Shown one piece after another: positions 54,381 through 62,348 of a DNA stretch of 64,000 nucleotides (position 1 is the first letter of the stretch; the number at the start of each line of letters is the position of its first letter). The notes beneath the pieces were generated by a model. That model was not told where the DNA came from and did no database searches. It was given only the letters and a program-made list of their open reading frames with translations. The position numbers were made by a program, and so were the translations under genes. The DNA is from Prevotella fusca JCM 17724 (GTDB lineage Bacteria; Bacteroidota; Bacteroidia; Bacteroidales; Bacteroidaceae), in NCBI RefSeq assembly GCF_001262015.1, contig NZ_CP012074.1:1012501-1076500 (forward strand), in the 5' to 3' direction.

Positions 54381-54667
54381 ATCTGTCTGTTTTTAGGTTT
54401 GTCCGATTTCGTAAGAAGCAATGCTTCCACATCCTCGCGCTTGTAATAGCACTTGTGTCCGATTTGCGTAAACGGCAGCACACGCGTATCACGATAATGC
54501 TGCAAGGTGCGTTTGCTGATGTTCAGCAGTCGGCACACATCCCCGTTGTGCAGCCAGTCCGTGTGCTTACTCTTCTCTCCGAATGCCTTGTGGCAGCATT
54601 CTGCAAGGCTCAAGATTTCATCCCGAAGCTTTGCCCAATTAGTTTCTGTAATGATGTAATAGTTCAT
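54377..54667 (-). CDS. Helix-turn-helix (excisionase-like) protein 1
   Basis: The 96-residue protein has the HTH LHNGDVCRLLNISKRTLQHYRDTRVLPFTQIGHKCYYKREDVEALL. It is clearly a paralogue of the overlapping gene downstream. Its promoter may be provided by the repeat remnant at 54845-54930. Confidence 0.82.
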   Translation of the reverse strand: MNYYIITETNWAKLRDEILSLAECCHKAFGEKSKHTDWLHNGDVCRLLNISKRTLQHYRDTRVLPFTQIGHKCYYKREDVEALLLTKSDKPKNRQI

Positions 54668-55279
54668 AATTTTATATTGTTATTGTTTGTTGTTTCAGGT
54701 CTTTCCAGTTTCCATCGGCAAAGATAATGGCGTACGTACATCTCTCAAAGCCGTGGGGAACAGCAGGGAAGTATCGGGAACAATCGGGAAAAGAGCAATC
54801 CGTTTCATCGGTTCGCATTTGCGTTTTCCTGCCCCGTCTTTTTTCTTTTATTGCAAAGACAATCCAAGCGAGTGCAGAGGAAAGTTCACTTATCCTTTGC
54901 CGAGCGCAGCTTGTCTTATGCAAAATTAATATCGGGCATTTCTTATTCCATCACTTTTCATTCAAGTGGCAGCTTGTGGCACTATGACAAGGACAAAAGA
55001 GACAGATTGATACTTTTGCCACTATACAAATAAGGCTAATAAGACAATCAAAGCAAAAGAGTGCATCTGAGAGCAAACAACGACATCCGTATTTCTGCTA
55101 ACCTATCTTTCCTGTCATCCATTTTTTGCTTAATGAGGCTATAAATACCCTTCTTGACAGCCTGTTCTCCTAAGAATTTTGCAGCGGACGAGCGCAACAT
55201 TATGCAAGAAGGCTCTGAATGCTTGGAAGTTACGCATTCTCACCCTAACTTCACTCTTGGAAACCAATTCAAGGGAATA
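54668..55279. other. Divergent region between HTH pair and vapE
   Basis: It contains the decayed 67-bp-type repeat (54845-54930) whose minus-strand promoter form faces the HTH pair. Frames from several short ATGs are not supported. The vapE start is placed at 55280; a run-in frame from 55154 is open but unconserved. Confidence 0.5.
54845..54930 (-). repeat. Diverged copy of the 67-bp promoter-like repeat
   Basis: TTTGCCGAGCGCAGCTTGTC, ATGCAAAATTAAT and CGAGTGCAGAGGAAAG reproduce blocks of the 67-bp unit at 46172-46425 in the same orientation relative to a minus-strand gene. A TNNNCTTTGCA -7-like box lies on the minus strand near 54852. Confidence 0.6.
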
Positions 55280-56581
55280 ATGAAAAAGAACGCAGATGCA
55301 GGCAACATAGACAACAGAAGAAATCCTCATCGCAGGGGTAGCTCATCCAAGAACGCAGAGATAGAAAACTACCTCTCCACACACTACGAGTTCAGATACA
55401 ATACAGTATTGGGTAGAACCGAATACCGAAGTAGGAACAGCGGCATATTTACAAAAGTCGGTCGTTATGAAATCAATACGCTCCGCAGGGAACTTGATTG
55501 CGATGAAGGCATCGTAACTTCTTCCGATAATCTCTACTCTATCATCGAGAGCAGTTTTTCTCCGCGCATCAATCCTGTGCAGGAGTATTTAAAAGGGTTG
55601 CCATTGATAGATATAGGTGATAGCAGTAGCTGTGATGATGCTGGTTGTAGGGATAGTAATGTGCCTTCTTTTTCACCGAAAGCAATTTCCGATTTGGCAA
55701 GCTGCGTTGTTGTCCGTAATTCTAACAAATGGTTGCCGTATCTTACCAAATGGCTTGTGGCGGTCGTCGCCAACGCAATGGACGACCGTGAGTGCCGTAA
55801 CCACACCTGCCTTGTGCTGACGGGCGAGCAGGGCAAGTTCAAAACTACATTCTTGGATTTGCTCTGCCCACCTGCATTGCATGGCTATAGCTACACAGGC
55901 AAGATATATCCGCAGGAGAAGGACACGCTCACCTATATAGGACAGAACCTCATAGTGAACATCGACGACCAGCTCAAAGCCCTCAACAAACGGGATGAGA
56001 ACGAACTAAAGAACCTTATTACCTGCCCGATGGTCAAGTACCGCATGCCCTACGACAAGTATGTAGAAGAGCATCCCCACTTGGCAAGCTTTGTGGCATC
56101 AGTGAACGGCAATGACTTTCTTACAGACCCTACAGGAAGCAGACGCTTCCTGCCCTTTGAAGTGCTTTCCATAGATATTGAGAGAGCAAAAGCGATCTCG
56201 ATGAACAATGTTTATGCGGAAGCCAAAGCCCTGTTAAAGTCAGGTTTTCGCTATTGGTTTGATGATGATGAGATTGCCGAACTATACAGAGAGAGTGAGG
56301 ACTTTCAAGTACAGACTGCAGAGATGGAGCTTTTGTTGCGTTGTTTTGAAAAGCCAACGGAGAATGAAAGTTATTCGTTAATGACCACTACGGAGATACT
56401 CACTTATTTGGGTATTTATACTCACCAGCTACTTGTTGCCAAGCGTATGGGTGAAGCCTTGAAGAAAGCAGGATACATAAAGGTGAGCAAACGAAGAAAC
56501 GGTGGTAGCCCCATCTATGTCTACAAGATTAGGAAAATCTTGCCCTGCCCGCTCCTTCAAACTTGTAGTAGCCAAATGTAG
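55280..56581 (+). CDS. VapE/D5-like ATPase of mobile element
   Basis: The 433-residue protein from MKKNADAGNIDN contains the VapE-type P-loop LTGEQGKFKTTFLDLL (near residue 185). It is followed by NLIVNIDDQLKALNKRDENELKNLI (Walker B region) and SVNGNDFLTDPTGSRRFLPFEV. Family members are superfamily-3-like helicases of phage and integrative elements. AAGGGAATA sits just upstream of ATG 55280, which supports this start over 55154 or 55202. It may help replicate the excised circle. Confidence 0.85.
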   Translation: MKKNADAGNIDNRRNPHRRGSSSKNAEIENYLSTHYEFRYNTVLGRTEYRSRNSGIFTKVGRYEINTLRRELDCDEGIVTSSDNLYSIIESSFSPRINPVQEYLKGLPLIDIGDSSSCDDAGCRDSNVPSFSPKAISDLASCVVVRNSNKWLPYLTKWLVAVVANAMDDRECRNHTCLVLTGEQGKFKTTFLDLLCPPALHGYSYTGKIYPQEKDTLTYIGQNLIVNIDDQLKALNKRDENELKNLITCPMVKYRMPYDKYVEEHPHLASFVASVNGNDFLTDPTGSRRFLPFEVLSIDIERAKAISMNNVYAEAKALLKSGFRYWFDDDEIAELYRESEDFQVQTAEMELLLRCFEKPTENESYSLMTTTEILTYLGIYTHQLLVAKRMGEALKKAGYIKVSKRRNGGSPIYVYKIRKILPCPLLQTCSSQM

Positions 56582-56763
56582 TAGAATGTGTAGTATTGTC
56601 TTATACTACAAAGTAATACTGATTATCAATCACTTATCACAAAATAGTATGTAGTAAGAAGAAAGATGAAAAAGTTTGGAGGGGGAAAACTTTGGAAAAG
56701 GTAAAACCATAAAAACAGACAAACATAAATAATTATCATTCAACCCATTAAAGTATCAAAGCA

Positions 56764-57720
56764 ATGAAAGAAGAAGATTTATCGGCAATCAAGCGATACC
56801 CCATCGTAGAGTATCTTGAAAGGAAAGGCATTAGGCCTGTCCGTAAAACATCTACCTATGTCATGTATCGCTCACCACTCAGGGAGGAAACTCATCCGAG
56901 TTTCAAGGTGGACACGGAAAAGAACCTTTGGATAGACTATGCCGAAGGCAGGGGCGGAAGCATTATTGACCTTTGTATGCACTTGGAAGGCTGCACGCTC
57001 TCGGAAGCCATCTGCCGTTTGGGACAGAACGCTTTAGAGCATACAGCGTACAGCTCCAATTCTCCAAAAAGAGAAATATCCATTAGTCCAAATCAAAGAG
57101 AGGATGTAACGGCAAGCGGAACAAGGAGACTGATATGCCTATCAGACACCTTGCCACCGCATTTGCAGGAGTATCTCAAAAAGGAACGCTGCATTGATTT
57201 GGAAAAGGCAACACCCTTTCTTAAATGTATCAGTTACGAGGTAAGGGGAAGAAGATATGAAGCCATCGGCTTTGCCAATTCTTCGGGTGGTTATGAACTT
57301 CGGGACAACAATACGTTCAAGGGAACGATTGCTCCGAAAGACATCACTCCGATATTTGAGGACATGGAACAGCCTGTCTGTTTGTTCGAGGGATTTATGG
57401 ACTTTCTCTCTTTTCTTTCAATGAAAGAGGAAGTAACCAACCAATGCCTTGTGATGAATTCCGTAAGTAATGTAGCAAGAAGTATTCACTACCTGAACAA
57501 AAGAGATATAACCTCAGTTCGTACTTTTCTTGACAATGACGATGCAGGGCGAAAAGCTGTGCAGGAATTTGTAAACACAGGTTTTAAGGTAGAAGATATG
57601 GCTGTGTATTATGGAGACTTCAAAGATCTCAACGATTTTCACGTCAGACGTGTCCGTGGGCAGGAGAAATCTCAAAATACAAGCAACAAAATAAAACAAG
57701 TCAAACTTAAAATAAGATAG
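56764..57720 (+). CDS. TOPRIM-containing primase of mobile element
   Basis: The 318-residue protein has an N-terminal primase-like zinc-finger fold (YRSPLREETHPSFKVDTEKNLWIDYAEGRGGSIIDLC). The metal-binding cysteines of the usual CHC2 domain are absent. A TOPRIM domain follows, with VCLFEGFMDFLSF (Glu near residue 212) and TFLDNDDAGRKA (DxD). It would make primers for the excised element. It follows vapE by 182 bases. Confidence 0.85.
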   Translation: MKEEDLSAIKRYPIVEYLERKGIRPVRKTSTYVMYRSPLREETHPSFKVDTEKNLWIDYAEGRGGSIIDLCMHLEGCTLSEAICRLGQNALEHTAYSSNSPKREISISPNQREDVTASGTRRLICLSDTLPPHLQEYLKKERCIDLEKATPFLKCISYEVRGRRYEAIGFANSSGGYELRDNNTFKGTIAPKDITPIFEDMEQPVCLFEGFMDFLSFLSMKEEVTNQCLVMNSVSNVARSIHYLNKRDITSVRTFLDNDDAGRKAVQEFVNTGFKVEDMAVYYGDFKDLNDFHVRRVRGQEKSQNTSNKIKQVKLKIR

Positions 57721-57724
57721 AGTG

Positions 57725-58186
57725 ATGAAAAAGGAAAGAAGAAACATGGAAGAAATAGATCGTTTCATAGGAGAAACTTTTGGCGTAAGCCCGGCTAAAA
57801 GTTCAAACGAACAAACCGCCGCTAAATTTCGGGCGAGGGGAATGAAAAATATTCAAGAGCAAAAACAACAAGAAACAGGACATGCCATAGAGCATGCCAC
57901 GCCATCCGAGCCTGTACTGCATACAGAGCATGCAACTATTCAACGACGCATCAGTGCCAAGATGAGAAAAGAGACACTTGACGCATACAGGCAGGCGTTC
58001 CTTGTTCCAACAAAGCTAAGTGAGAGAAAGGCGGTCTATCTGAGCAGGGAAACACAGGAACGTGCGGACTTCATTGTCCGTAGATTGGGAGATAAAGGAG
58101 CCAATGTCTCGAGCTTCATCGAAAACCTTGTGCGTATCCATTTGGAGGAATACGGTGAGGATATAGAAAAATGGAGGAAGCTGTAA
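57725..58186 (+). CDS. DUF3408 family protein
   Basis: The 153-residue protein starts at ATG 57725, 4 bases after the primase stop; GTG at 57722 is an in-frame alternative. The C-terminal half (RKAVYLSRETQERADFIVRRLGDKGANVSSFIENLVRIHLEEYGEDI) matches DUF3408, found in Bacteroidetes mobilization and conjugation loci. A ribbon-helix-helix-like DNA-binding role is plausible. Confidence 0.8.
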   Translation: MKKERRNMEEIDRFIGETFGVSPAKSSNEQTAAKFRARGMKNIQEQKQQETGHAIEHATPSEPVLHTEHATIQRRISAKMRKETLDAYRQAFLVPTKLSERKAVYLSRETQERADFIVRRLGDKGANVSSFIENLVRIHLEEYGEDIEKWRKL

Positions 58187-58194
58187 ACAACAGA

Positions 58195-58256
58195 AAAACG
58201 GTCAAGGACTATCGAGTAAAAGGATGTCCCTTTCACTCAAAATCCTCGACCGTTTT
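58195..58256 (+). terminator. Terminator of primase-DUF3408 operon
   Basis: AAAACGGTC-AGGA pairs with TCCTCGACCGTTTT, starting 9 bases after the DUF3408 stop codon, around a 35-base loop. Confidence 0.65.
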
Positions 58257-58384
58257 AGGGTAGTACCAACAACAGATTTTTACTGAACACATTGAACGGT
58301 GGGAATGCCACGAACACAGTTAATCTTCTGAATGCATAGCATTCATTTTTGGACGGCAAAACGCTTTATGCGTAAACGGAACGT

Positions 58385-58460
58385 TAGCTGACATTGCAAG
58401 ACGTCAGTTTGTACCCACAAACTGCGCTTGCTCCCCTCGTTCGGTTATCGGGGAGATTAG
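58385..58460 (+). other. Candidate origin of transfer (oriT)
   Basis: GCAAG-N5-AGTTTGT-ACCC-ACAAACT-N3-CTTGC (58396-58431) forms a compound hairpin. It is followed by a second one, CTCCCC/GGGGAG (58431-58455). This 270-base gap before mobC and the relaxase gene is where oriT usually lies in mobilizable elements. Confidence 0.55.
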
Positions 58461-58528
58461 ACCGTAATCACTCCGTTCTCATCGGTCAGCCATCAGAAAT
58501 TAAGCAATAACGAAAAGAGGACTTTTAT

Positions 58529-58960
58529 ATGAACAGATACAATAGCAAGACTGCCCGATGGCAGCAGCAGGAGAAGAAAGAACAGCTGATGAAAAAGACT
58601 GAGTTCATCAAGGTAAGGTGTACCTTAGAGGAAAAGCAACGCATCAAGTCAAAGGCGGAAAGTACAGGAAGAAAGTTCTCAGACTACTGTCGTGAGATAC
58701 TTCTTAATGGAGAAGTGAGAGCTGTCCCTAAGATGACCGACAATGAAAGGGAAGCCATCGAACTACTCAGACGAACGGCCTACTTCTTCTCACATATTTC
58801 CAATCTTATCAAGGTAAAGGATGATGCATGGGTACTGATTACTCAAAGTCTTTCCTATCTGGCAAGGGAGGCATTTAAGCGTTTCTTCAATCCCAAATAC
58901 CACATTGAGGAAAGGGCAATTAAACTCTTAAATTTGATGGAGAATGATAGGAAAGTGTAA
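58529..58960 (+). CDS. MobC-like relaxosome protein
   Basis: The 143-residue basic protein has a ribbon-helix-helix-like N-terminus (KTEFIKVRCTLEEKQRIKSKAESTGRKFSDYCREILLNG) typical of MobC/MobA accessory proteins that bind oriT. It overlaps the relaxase gene by 17 bases, so both are probably translated together. Confidence 0.85.
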   Translation: MNRYNSKTARWQQQEKKEQLMKKTEFIKVRCTLEEKQRIKSKAESTGRKFSDYCREILLNGEVRAVPKMTDNEREAIELLRRTAYFFSHISNLIKVKDDAWVLITQSLSYLAREAFKRFFNPKYHIEERAIKLLNLMENDRKV

Positions 58961-60005
58961 GGCGATAGCGCACGGAAGCACGGCTTTAGACTATATTTTC
59001 AGAGAGGGCAAGCTCGGTAGTCGGCTTGCCTTTCACAATCTTTGCAGCAGGGAACCGAAGGCTATCTACGAGGAAATGAAAGTGGTCAGCGATTACAACA
59101 CACGATGCAGAAACAAGTTCCTCCGCATTGAAATCGGTATAGCACCTCAGGATGAGAAGAAACTACCCGTATCTGAACTCATGCGGATAGCCCATCTGTT
59201 TGCCAAACAAATGGGACTTGACAACCACCAATGGGTAGCAGTAACGCACAAGGACACCGATAACAGGCATATCCATATCATTGCCAACCGCATCAGCCTG
59301 TATGGGGAGGTCTATGACACCACTTTTGTAAGCAACAGGGCAGCAAGAGTGGCGGAGGAAATAAGTCGCTCGAAAGGCTTGACCATTGCAAAGGAGGTCA
59401 GGGCGGAAAGGAAGCATCAGAAAGCAAAAGCCAATCCTAAGAGAGAGCAAACAAAGAAAGAAGTACAGCAAATCTGTTATGCCTTGTTGGATAAATATAA
59501 AGGCGGTGGCATATCAGGGCACTCCATGTTTCTCTACGAATTGAACAAGAACAACATTATCATAGAGCGCATGAAGAACAAACAGGGAAAAGTCTATGGT
59601 TTGAAGTTCTCCTACTGTGGCCAGACATTCAAAGCTTCCGAAATCGGCAGAGAGTTCGGCTACCGTTCCCTGCAGAAAAACTTTGAACCAACCAACAGGA
59701 AAGAACCAAAGAAACCACACCAAGCAATGCAGGAGGCAACTGAAAAGAAAGAACAGCCTGATACAGGTTATCAGCTTGTACCCAAAAGCCGTTTCACTGT
59801 CTTACGAGACAATGATACTCCACGAGCGCAGAACTCCATTGGTGCAGTGGCAGACACCATTGTTAGTGCAGCCGATGAAGTTGTGGAAGGGTTAGGCGAT
59901 TTGATTACACCATCCACACAGGGCAATGACTATGCTGAAACAGCGTGGCAGCGCAAGCTCAGGAACCAAGCCAACAGAAAGAAAAAACGTGGAAGAGGAT
60001 TATAA
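58944..60005 (+). CDS. Relaxase / mobilization nuclease
   Basis: The 353-residue relaxase starts MIGKCKAIAHGSTALDYIFREGKLG and has the metal-binding motif HKDTDNRHIHIIANR (HxDxxxxHxHxxxN, near residue 105). The likely catalytic Tyr is near the N-terminus (TALDYIF). The C-terminal third is charged (KKEQPDTGYQ, RKLRNQANRKKKRGRGL). It nicks oriT to start mobilization. Confidence 0.9.
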   Translation: MIGKCKAIAHGSTALDYIFREGKLGSRLAFHNLCSREPKAIYEEMKVVSDYNTRCRNKFLRIEIGIAPQDEKKLPVSELMRIAHLFAKQMGLDNHQWVAVTHKDTDNRHIHIIANRISLYGEVYDTTFVSNRAARVAEEISRSKGLTIAKEVRAERKHQKAKANPKREQTKKEVQQICYALLDKYKGGGISGHSMFLYELNKNNIIIERMKNKQGKVYGLKFSYCGQTFKASEIGREFGYRSLQKNFEPTNRKEPKKPHQAMQEATEKKEQPDTGYQLVPKSRFTVLRDNDTPRAQNSIGAVADTIVSAADEVVEGLGDLITPSTQGNDYAETAWQRKLRNQANRKKKRGRGL

Positions 60006-60046
60006 CTCACGCCTAAGAAAAAATGCAGAAAGAAGGATATCTCATC

Positions 60047-60107
60047 AAGAACGCTTGTTATTCGGTAACAAAGTATTATCTTTGCAAACAGAATAACAAG
60101 CGTTCTT
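60047..60107. repeat. Perfect 17-bp inverted repeat around promoter-like core
   Basis: AAGAACGCTTGTTATTC and GAATAACAAGCGTTCTT are exact reverse complements, 27 bases apart. The 27 bases contain TATCTTTG (60077-60084). CTTG at 60054-60057 lies 19 bases upstream, inside the left arm, so a Bacteroidetes-type promoter spans arm and core. Confidence 0.75.
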
Positions 60108-60253
60108 TGTTAGGCAGAAAACAGCGAAGCCAAGTAGCTCGCTCGTTTCTAAATCGTTACCAGCTTAGTTGCACAAATAACGCAACTTCTTTATTTTCAA
60201 TTAGATACATTTTAATAATTATCTTGCATTGTAAACAGGCATAAGCTACCATA

Positions 60254-60273
60254 CAAATAGCCGTTAGTTGCAA
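60254..60273. other. Candidate right attachment site
   Basis: CAAATAGCCGTTAGTTGCAA shares 17 of 20 positions with the sequence at 47376-47395, including TAGCCGTTAGTT (60258-60269). Confidence 0.55.
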
Positions 60274-60590
60274 TTCTGCCAAGCCCGTTTAGCGTAGCCA
60301 TTCCCCATTGCATAATACCGACAGAAGGCATCAATTGTTTCAGAAAGGAGCAGCGTTCTGCATCAGCCTTCTTCCGCTTAGCTTAAACAGGATGATACAT
60401 CTAAAACGGGTATAGCCCCCGTTTTATTGTCTCCACCGTTTTGTTTTGCACAAACAGGAAGTTCCCACCAAGGCTCAGAAAGCCATCTGCCATGCGGTTC
60501 TACAGCTTGTACAACAGCCTCTTCTCCCCCTTCTAACGGATGCAAATATAAAACTTTTTATTGAATATCCGTTAAAAAAGTGACTTAATA

Positions 60591-60622
60591 TTTGCGAGTA
60601 TGACTTTTTCTTCATACCTTTG
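60591..60622 (+). promoter_or_regulatory. Promoter of tRNA-Met
   Basis: TTTG (60591-60594), 20-base spacer and TACCTTTG (60615-60622): an exact consensus, 33 bases before the mature tRNA. Confidence 0.85.
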
Positions 60623-60654
60623 CACCCGCTTTCAAGAACGAAAGTCAGACGGAT

Positions 60655-60728
60655 GGCGGGATAGCTCAGTTGGTTAGAGCGTCGGATTCATAATCCGGAG
60701 GTCCGGGGATCGTAGCCCCGTCCCGCTA
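60655..60728 (+). tRNA. tRNA-Met (CAT anticodon)
   Basis: The cloverleaf folds fully: acceptor GGCGGGA/TCCCGCT, D arm GCTCAGTTGGTTAGAGC, anticodon arm TCGGA-TTCATAA-TCCGG with CAT, and T arm CGGGG-ATCGTAG-CCCCG. CCA is not encoded. The loop fits elongator Met best; an Ile2 (lysidine-modified CAT) tRNA cannot be excluded. The T loop is unusual (see findings). Confidence 0.9.
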
Positions 60729-60738
60729 CATTTAAATT

Positions 60739-60780
60739 AAAAGGAGTTGTGGTTTTACCGCAACTCCTTTTTTTCTTTTT
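60739..60780 (+). terminator. Terminator after tRNA-Met
   Basis: AAAGGAGTTG(C) stem around TGGTTTTACC, then CTCCTTTTTTTC. Confidence 0.85.
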
Positions 60781-60862
60781 CCAAAAACAACACGTGGCTC
60801 TGCCACTATCACCCCCCTTCCCCGTGAGCATACGACCTGACTAAAGCCACCTGTCAGCCAAA

Positions 60863-60890
60863 CAAAAAGGCGAGTCTCTCGACTCGCCTC
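60863..60890 (-). terminator. Terminator of ferredoxin gene
   Basis: AGGCGAGTC and GACTCGCCT form the stem; on the minus strand it is followed by TTTTTG. About 30 bases past the stop codon. Confidence 0.85.
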
Positions 60891-60919
60891 GTGAATTTAA
60901 TCAGTAACAGGTTTGAACC

Positions 60920-61087
60920 TTATGGGAGGCTGATAGCCTCGTTAGGACAAACTGATGCACAAGTACCACACTCTGTGCATGCATCTGCATCAATCTTATA
61001 GATGTCGCCCTCAGAGATTGCCTCTACTGGACACTCATCGATACATGTACCGCAAGCGATACAGTCATTGCTAATTACGTAAGCCAT
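60920..61087 (-). CDS. 2[4Fe-4S] ferredoxin
   Basis: The 55-residue protein was read directly from the minus strand: MAYVISNDCIACGTCIDECP, then CTECGTCASVCP near the end. Two C-x2-C-x2-C-x3-CP motifs bind two 4Fe-4S clusters, the clostridial-type ferredoxin layout. It is a low-potential electron carrier for anaerobic metabolism such as pyruvate:ferredoxin oxidoreductase. It stands alone between a promoter at 61159 and a terminator. Confidence 0.95.
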   Translation of the reverse strand: MAYVISNDCIACGTCIDECPVEAISEGDIYKIDADACTECGTCASVCPNEAISLP

Positions 61088-61442
61088 AATATAAATAATT
61101 TATAATGTTAATAATGTTCTTGTACTACAAACAGGCTTGATACCTAAATTTGATGATGCAAAGTTAGAAATAATTTCTTGAATACCTAAACTTAATAATA
61201 AAAATTACAAATATTTAGACGGCATAAAAATAAAAAAAACGAATCAAAAAGCAATATAAAAGACAGACAGCTTGTCAATTACACAAACAATGCCCTTACT
61301 AAGAGAAAGCTATTTATCCTCTATTTTAAATAAAAAATTTCTAATTAACGCCTACCTAAAAAGAATGATAAGCCTAAAAAGATAGACGACAACTTCAATA
61401 ATATAAACAATAAAACCAGGAGAAATACGTTTGAAGAATGAT
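61088..61442. other. Divergent region ferredoxin / porT
   Basis: It is AT-rich, with the ferredoxin promoter near its left end; no clear promoter was found for porT and no gene is seen. Confidence 0.5.
61160..61190 (-). promoter_or_regulatory. Promoter of ferredoxin gene
   Basis: Minus-strand TAACTTTG (61167-61160) with TTTA about 20 bases upstream; the leader is about 65 bases. Confidence 0.7.
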
Positions 61443-62189
61443 ATGAAAAGAATATTAATCTCCCTCACCCTATTGACTGCCGTACTTTCATGCCACGCAC
61501 AGGAGCGAAGAGTACAGAACCGCCCCTACACGGATTTGCGTGAGTTTCATTTCGGTGTACTCGTCGGTACACATCTGCAAGACATGGAACTCAACAACGT
61601 AGGACCACAGATAATCGACCTTGATGATGGTAACGGACCGGTTCAGAAAGTCGTTTCTGCCGACCAAGACCGTTGGGATGCAGGATTTACTGTAGGTGTA
61701 TTGGGTGAATTGCGCCTCAATTCAACCTTTCAGTTGCGCATGGCTCCAGCCATGTACTTCGGCACACGCCACCTTACTTTCCACAATCTGACTGACCGCA
61801 CAATACAAGGAGAACCTACCGAACAGGTACAGGAACTGAAAACGGCATACGTTTCCTGCGCCTTCGACCTCATTGCTGCTGCCCCACGCTTCAACAACCA
61901 TCGTCCTTATGTGATGCTGGGCATCAACCCTATGCTCAACCTTTCGGGCAAGGATAATGATTACATCAAGCTGAAGCGGAGTGATGTGTTCTTAGAGGTG
62001 GGACTCGGATGCGACTTCTACCTCCCTTATTTCAAACTGCGTCCAGAGCTGAAGTTCATGTATAGCCTTACTAACAGCCTCGACAAGAACCACGCCAAGA
62101 ACCTTCGTGACAAGAACATGCTTATGTACACCAACTCTGTCAACGAAACACGTGCAAAGATGATTGCCCTCACTTTCTACTTTGAATAA
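61443..62189 (+). CDS. PorT-like outer-membrane protein (type IX secretion)
   Basis: The 248-residue protein starts MKRILISLTLLTAVLSCHAQ (signal peptide); the TTG at 61431 is an in-frame alternative rejected for that reason. It has an eight-strand-type barrel with PYTDLREFHFGVLVGTHLQDMELNN, the GELRLNSTFQLRMAPAMYFGTRHLTFHN stretch and LGLGCDFYLPYFKLRPELKFMYSLTN-like strands, as in PorT/porin-family proteins of Bacteroidetes. PorT is needed for type IX secretion in Porphyromonas. This fits with gldH elsewhere in the window. Confidence 0.85.
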   Translation: MKRILISLTLLTAVLSCHAQERRVQNRPYTDLREFHFGVLVGTHLQDMELNNVGPQIIDLDDGNGPVQKVVSADQDRWDAGFTVGVLGELRLNSTFQLRMAPAMYFGTRHLTFHNLTDRTIQGEPTEQVQELKTAYVSCAFDLIAAAPRFNNHRPYVMLGINPMLNLSGKDNDYIKLKRSDVFLEVGLGCDFYLPYFKLRPELKFMYSLTNSLDKNHAKNLRDKNMLMYTNSVNETRAKMIALTFYFE

Positions 62190-62249
62190 CCCTTAAAACA
62201 ACAACCACAGACTAAGGAAAGACCAAGGAAAGTATTTACAGAAACAACT

Positions 62250-62296
62250 AAAATCCATGTGAATTTGAAGTTGAACTCCAAGCTCACATGGATTTT
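62250..62296 (+). terminator. Terminator after porT
   Basis: AAAATCCATGTGA pairs with TCACATGGATTTT around a 20-base loop, about 60 bases after the stop codon. Confidence 0.75.
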
Positions 62297-62348
62297 AAGA
62301 TAAAATTAGTATCTTTGCAGCATTACAAAACCAAAAACTACACAACGC

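Larger units (their letters stand above)
47380..60269 (+). mobile_element. Mobilizable integrative element, about 12.9 kb
   Basis: The span holds two tyrosine recombinases at the left edge, excisionase-like HTH genes, a VapE/primase replication module, and MobC and relaxase genes at the right edge. There are no mating-pair (tra) genes, so transfer would need a helper conjugative element. The direct repeat TAGCCGTTAGTT at both ends is the proposed att core. A four-gene cargo cassette sits between the recombinase and HTH modules. Gene order resembles Bacteroides mobilizable transposons of the NBU/Tn4555 sort, but no specific named element is claimed. Confidence 0.85.
60006..60654. other. Right end of mobile element and gap to tRNA
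   Basis: It contains a perfect inverted repeat (60047-60107), the candidate right att site (60254-60273) and, after it, about 380 bases of chromosome with no gene before the tRNA promoter. A 73-codon frame across the inverted repeat has no features. Confidence 0.6.

Noticed and set aside
60023..60244. 73-codon ORF after the relaxase
   Set aside because: Runs through the perfect inverted repeat and shows no domain or coding bias.
60655..60728. tRNA-Met as integration site of the element
   Set aside because: No duplicate of the tRNA 3' end is seen at the left edge; the matching repeat is about 390 bases away from the tRNA.
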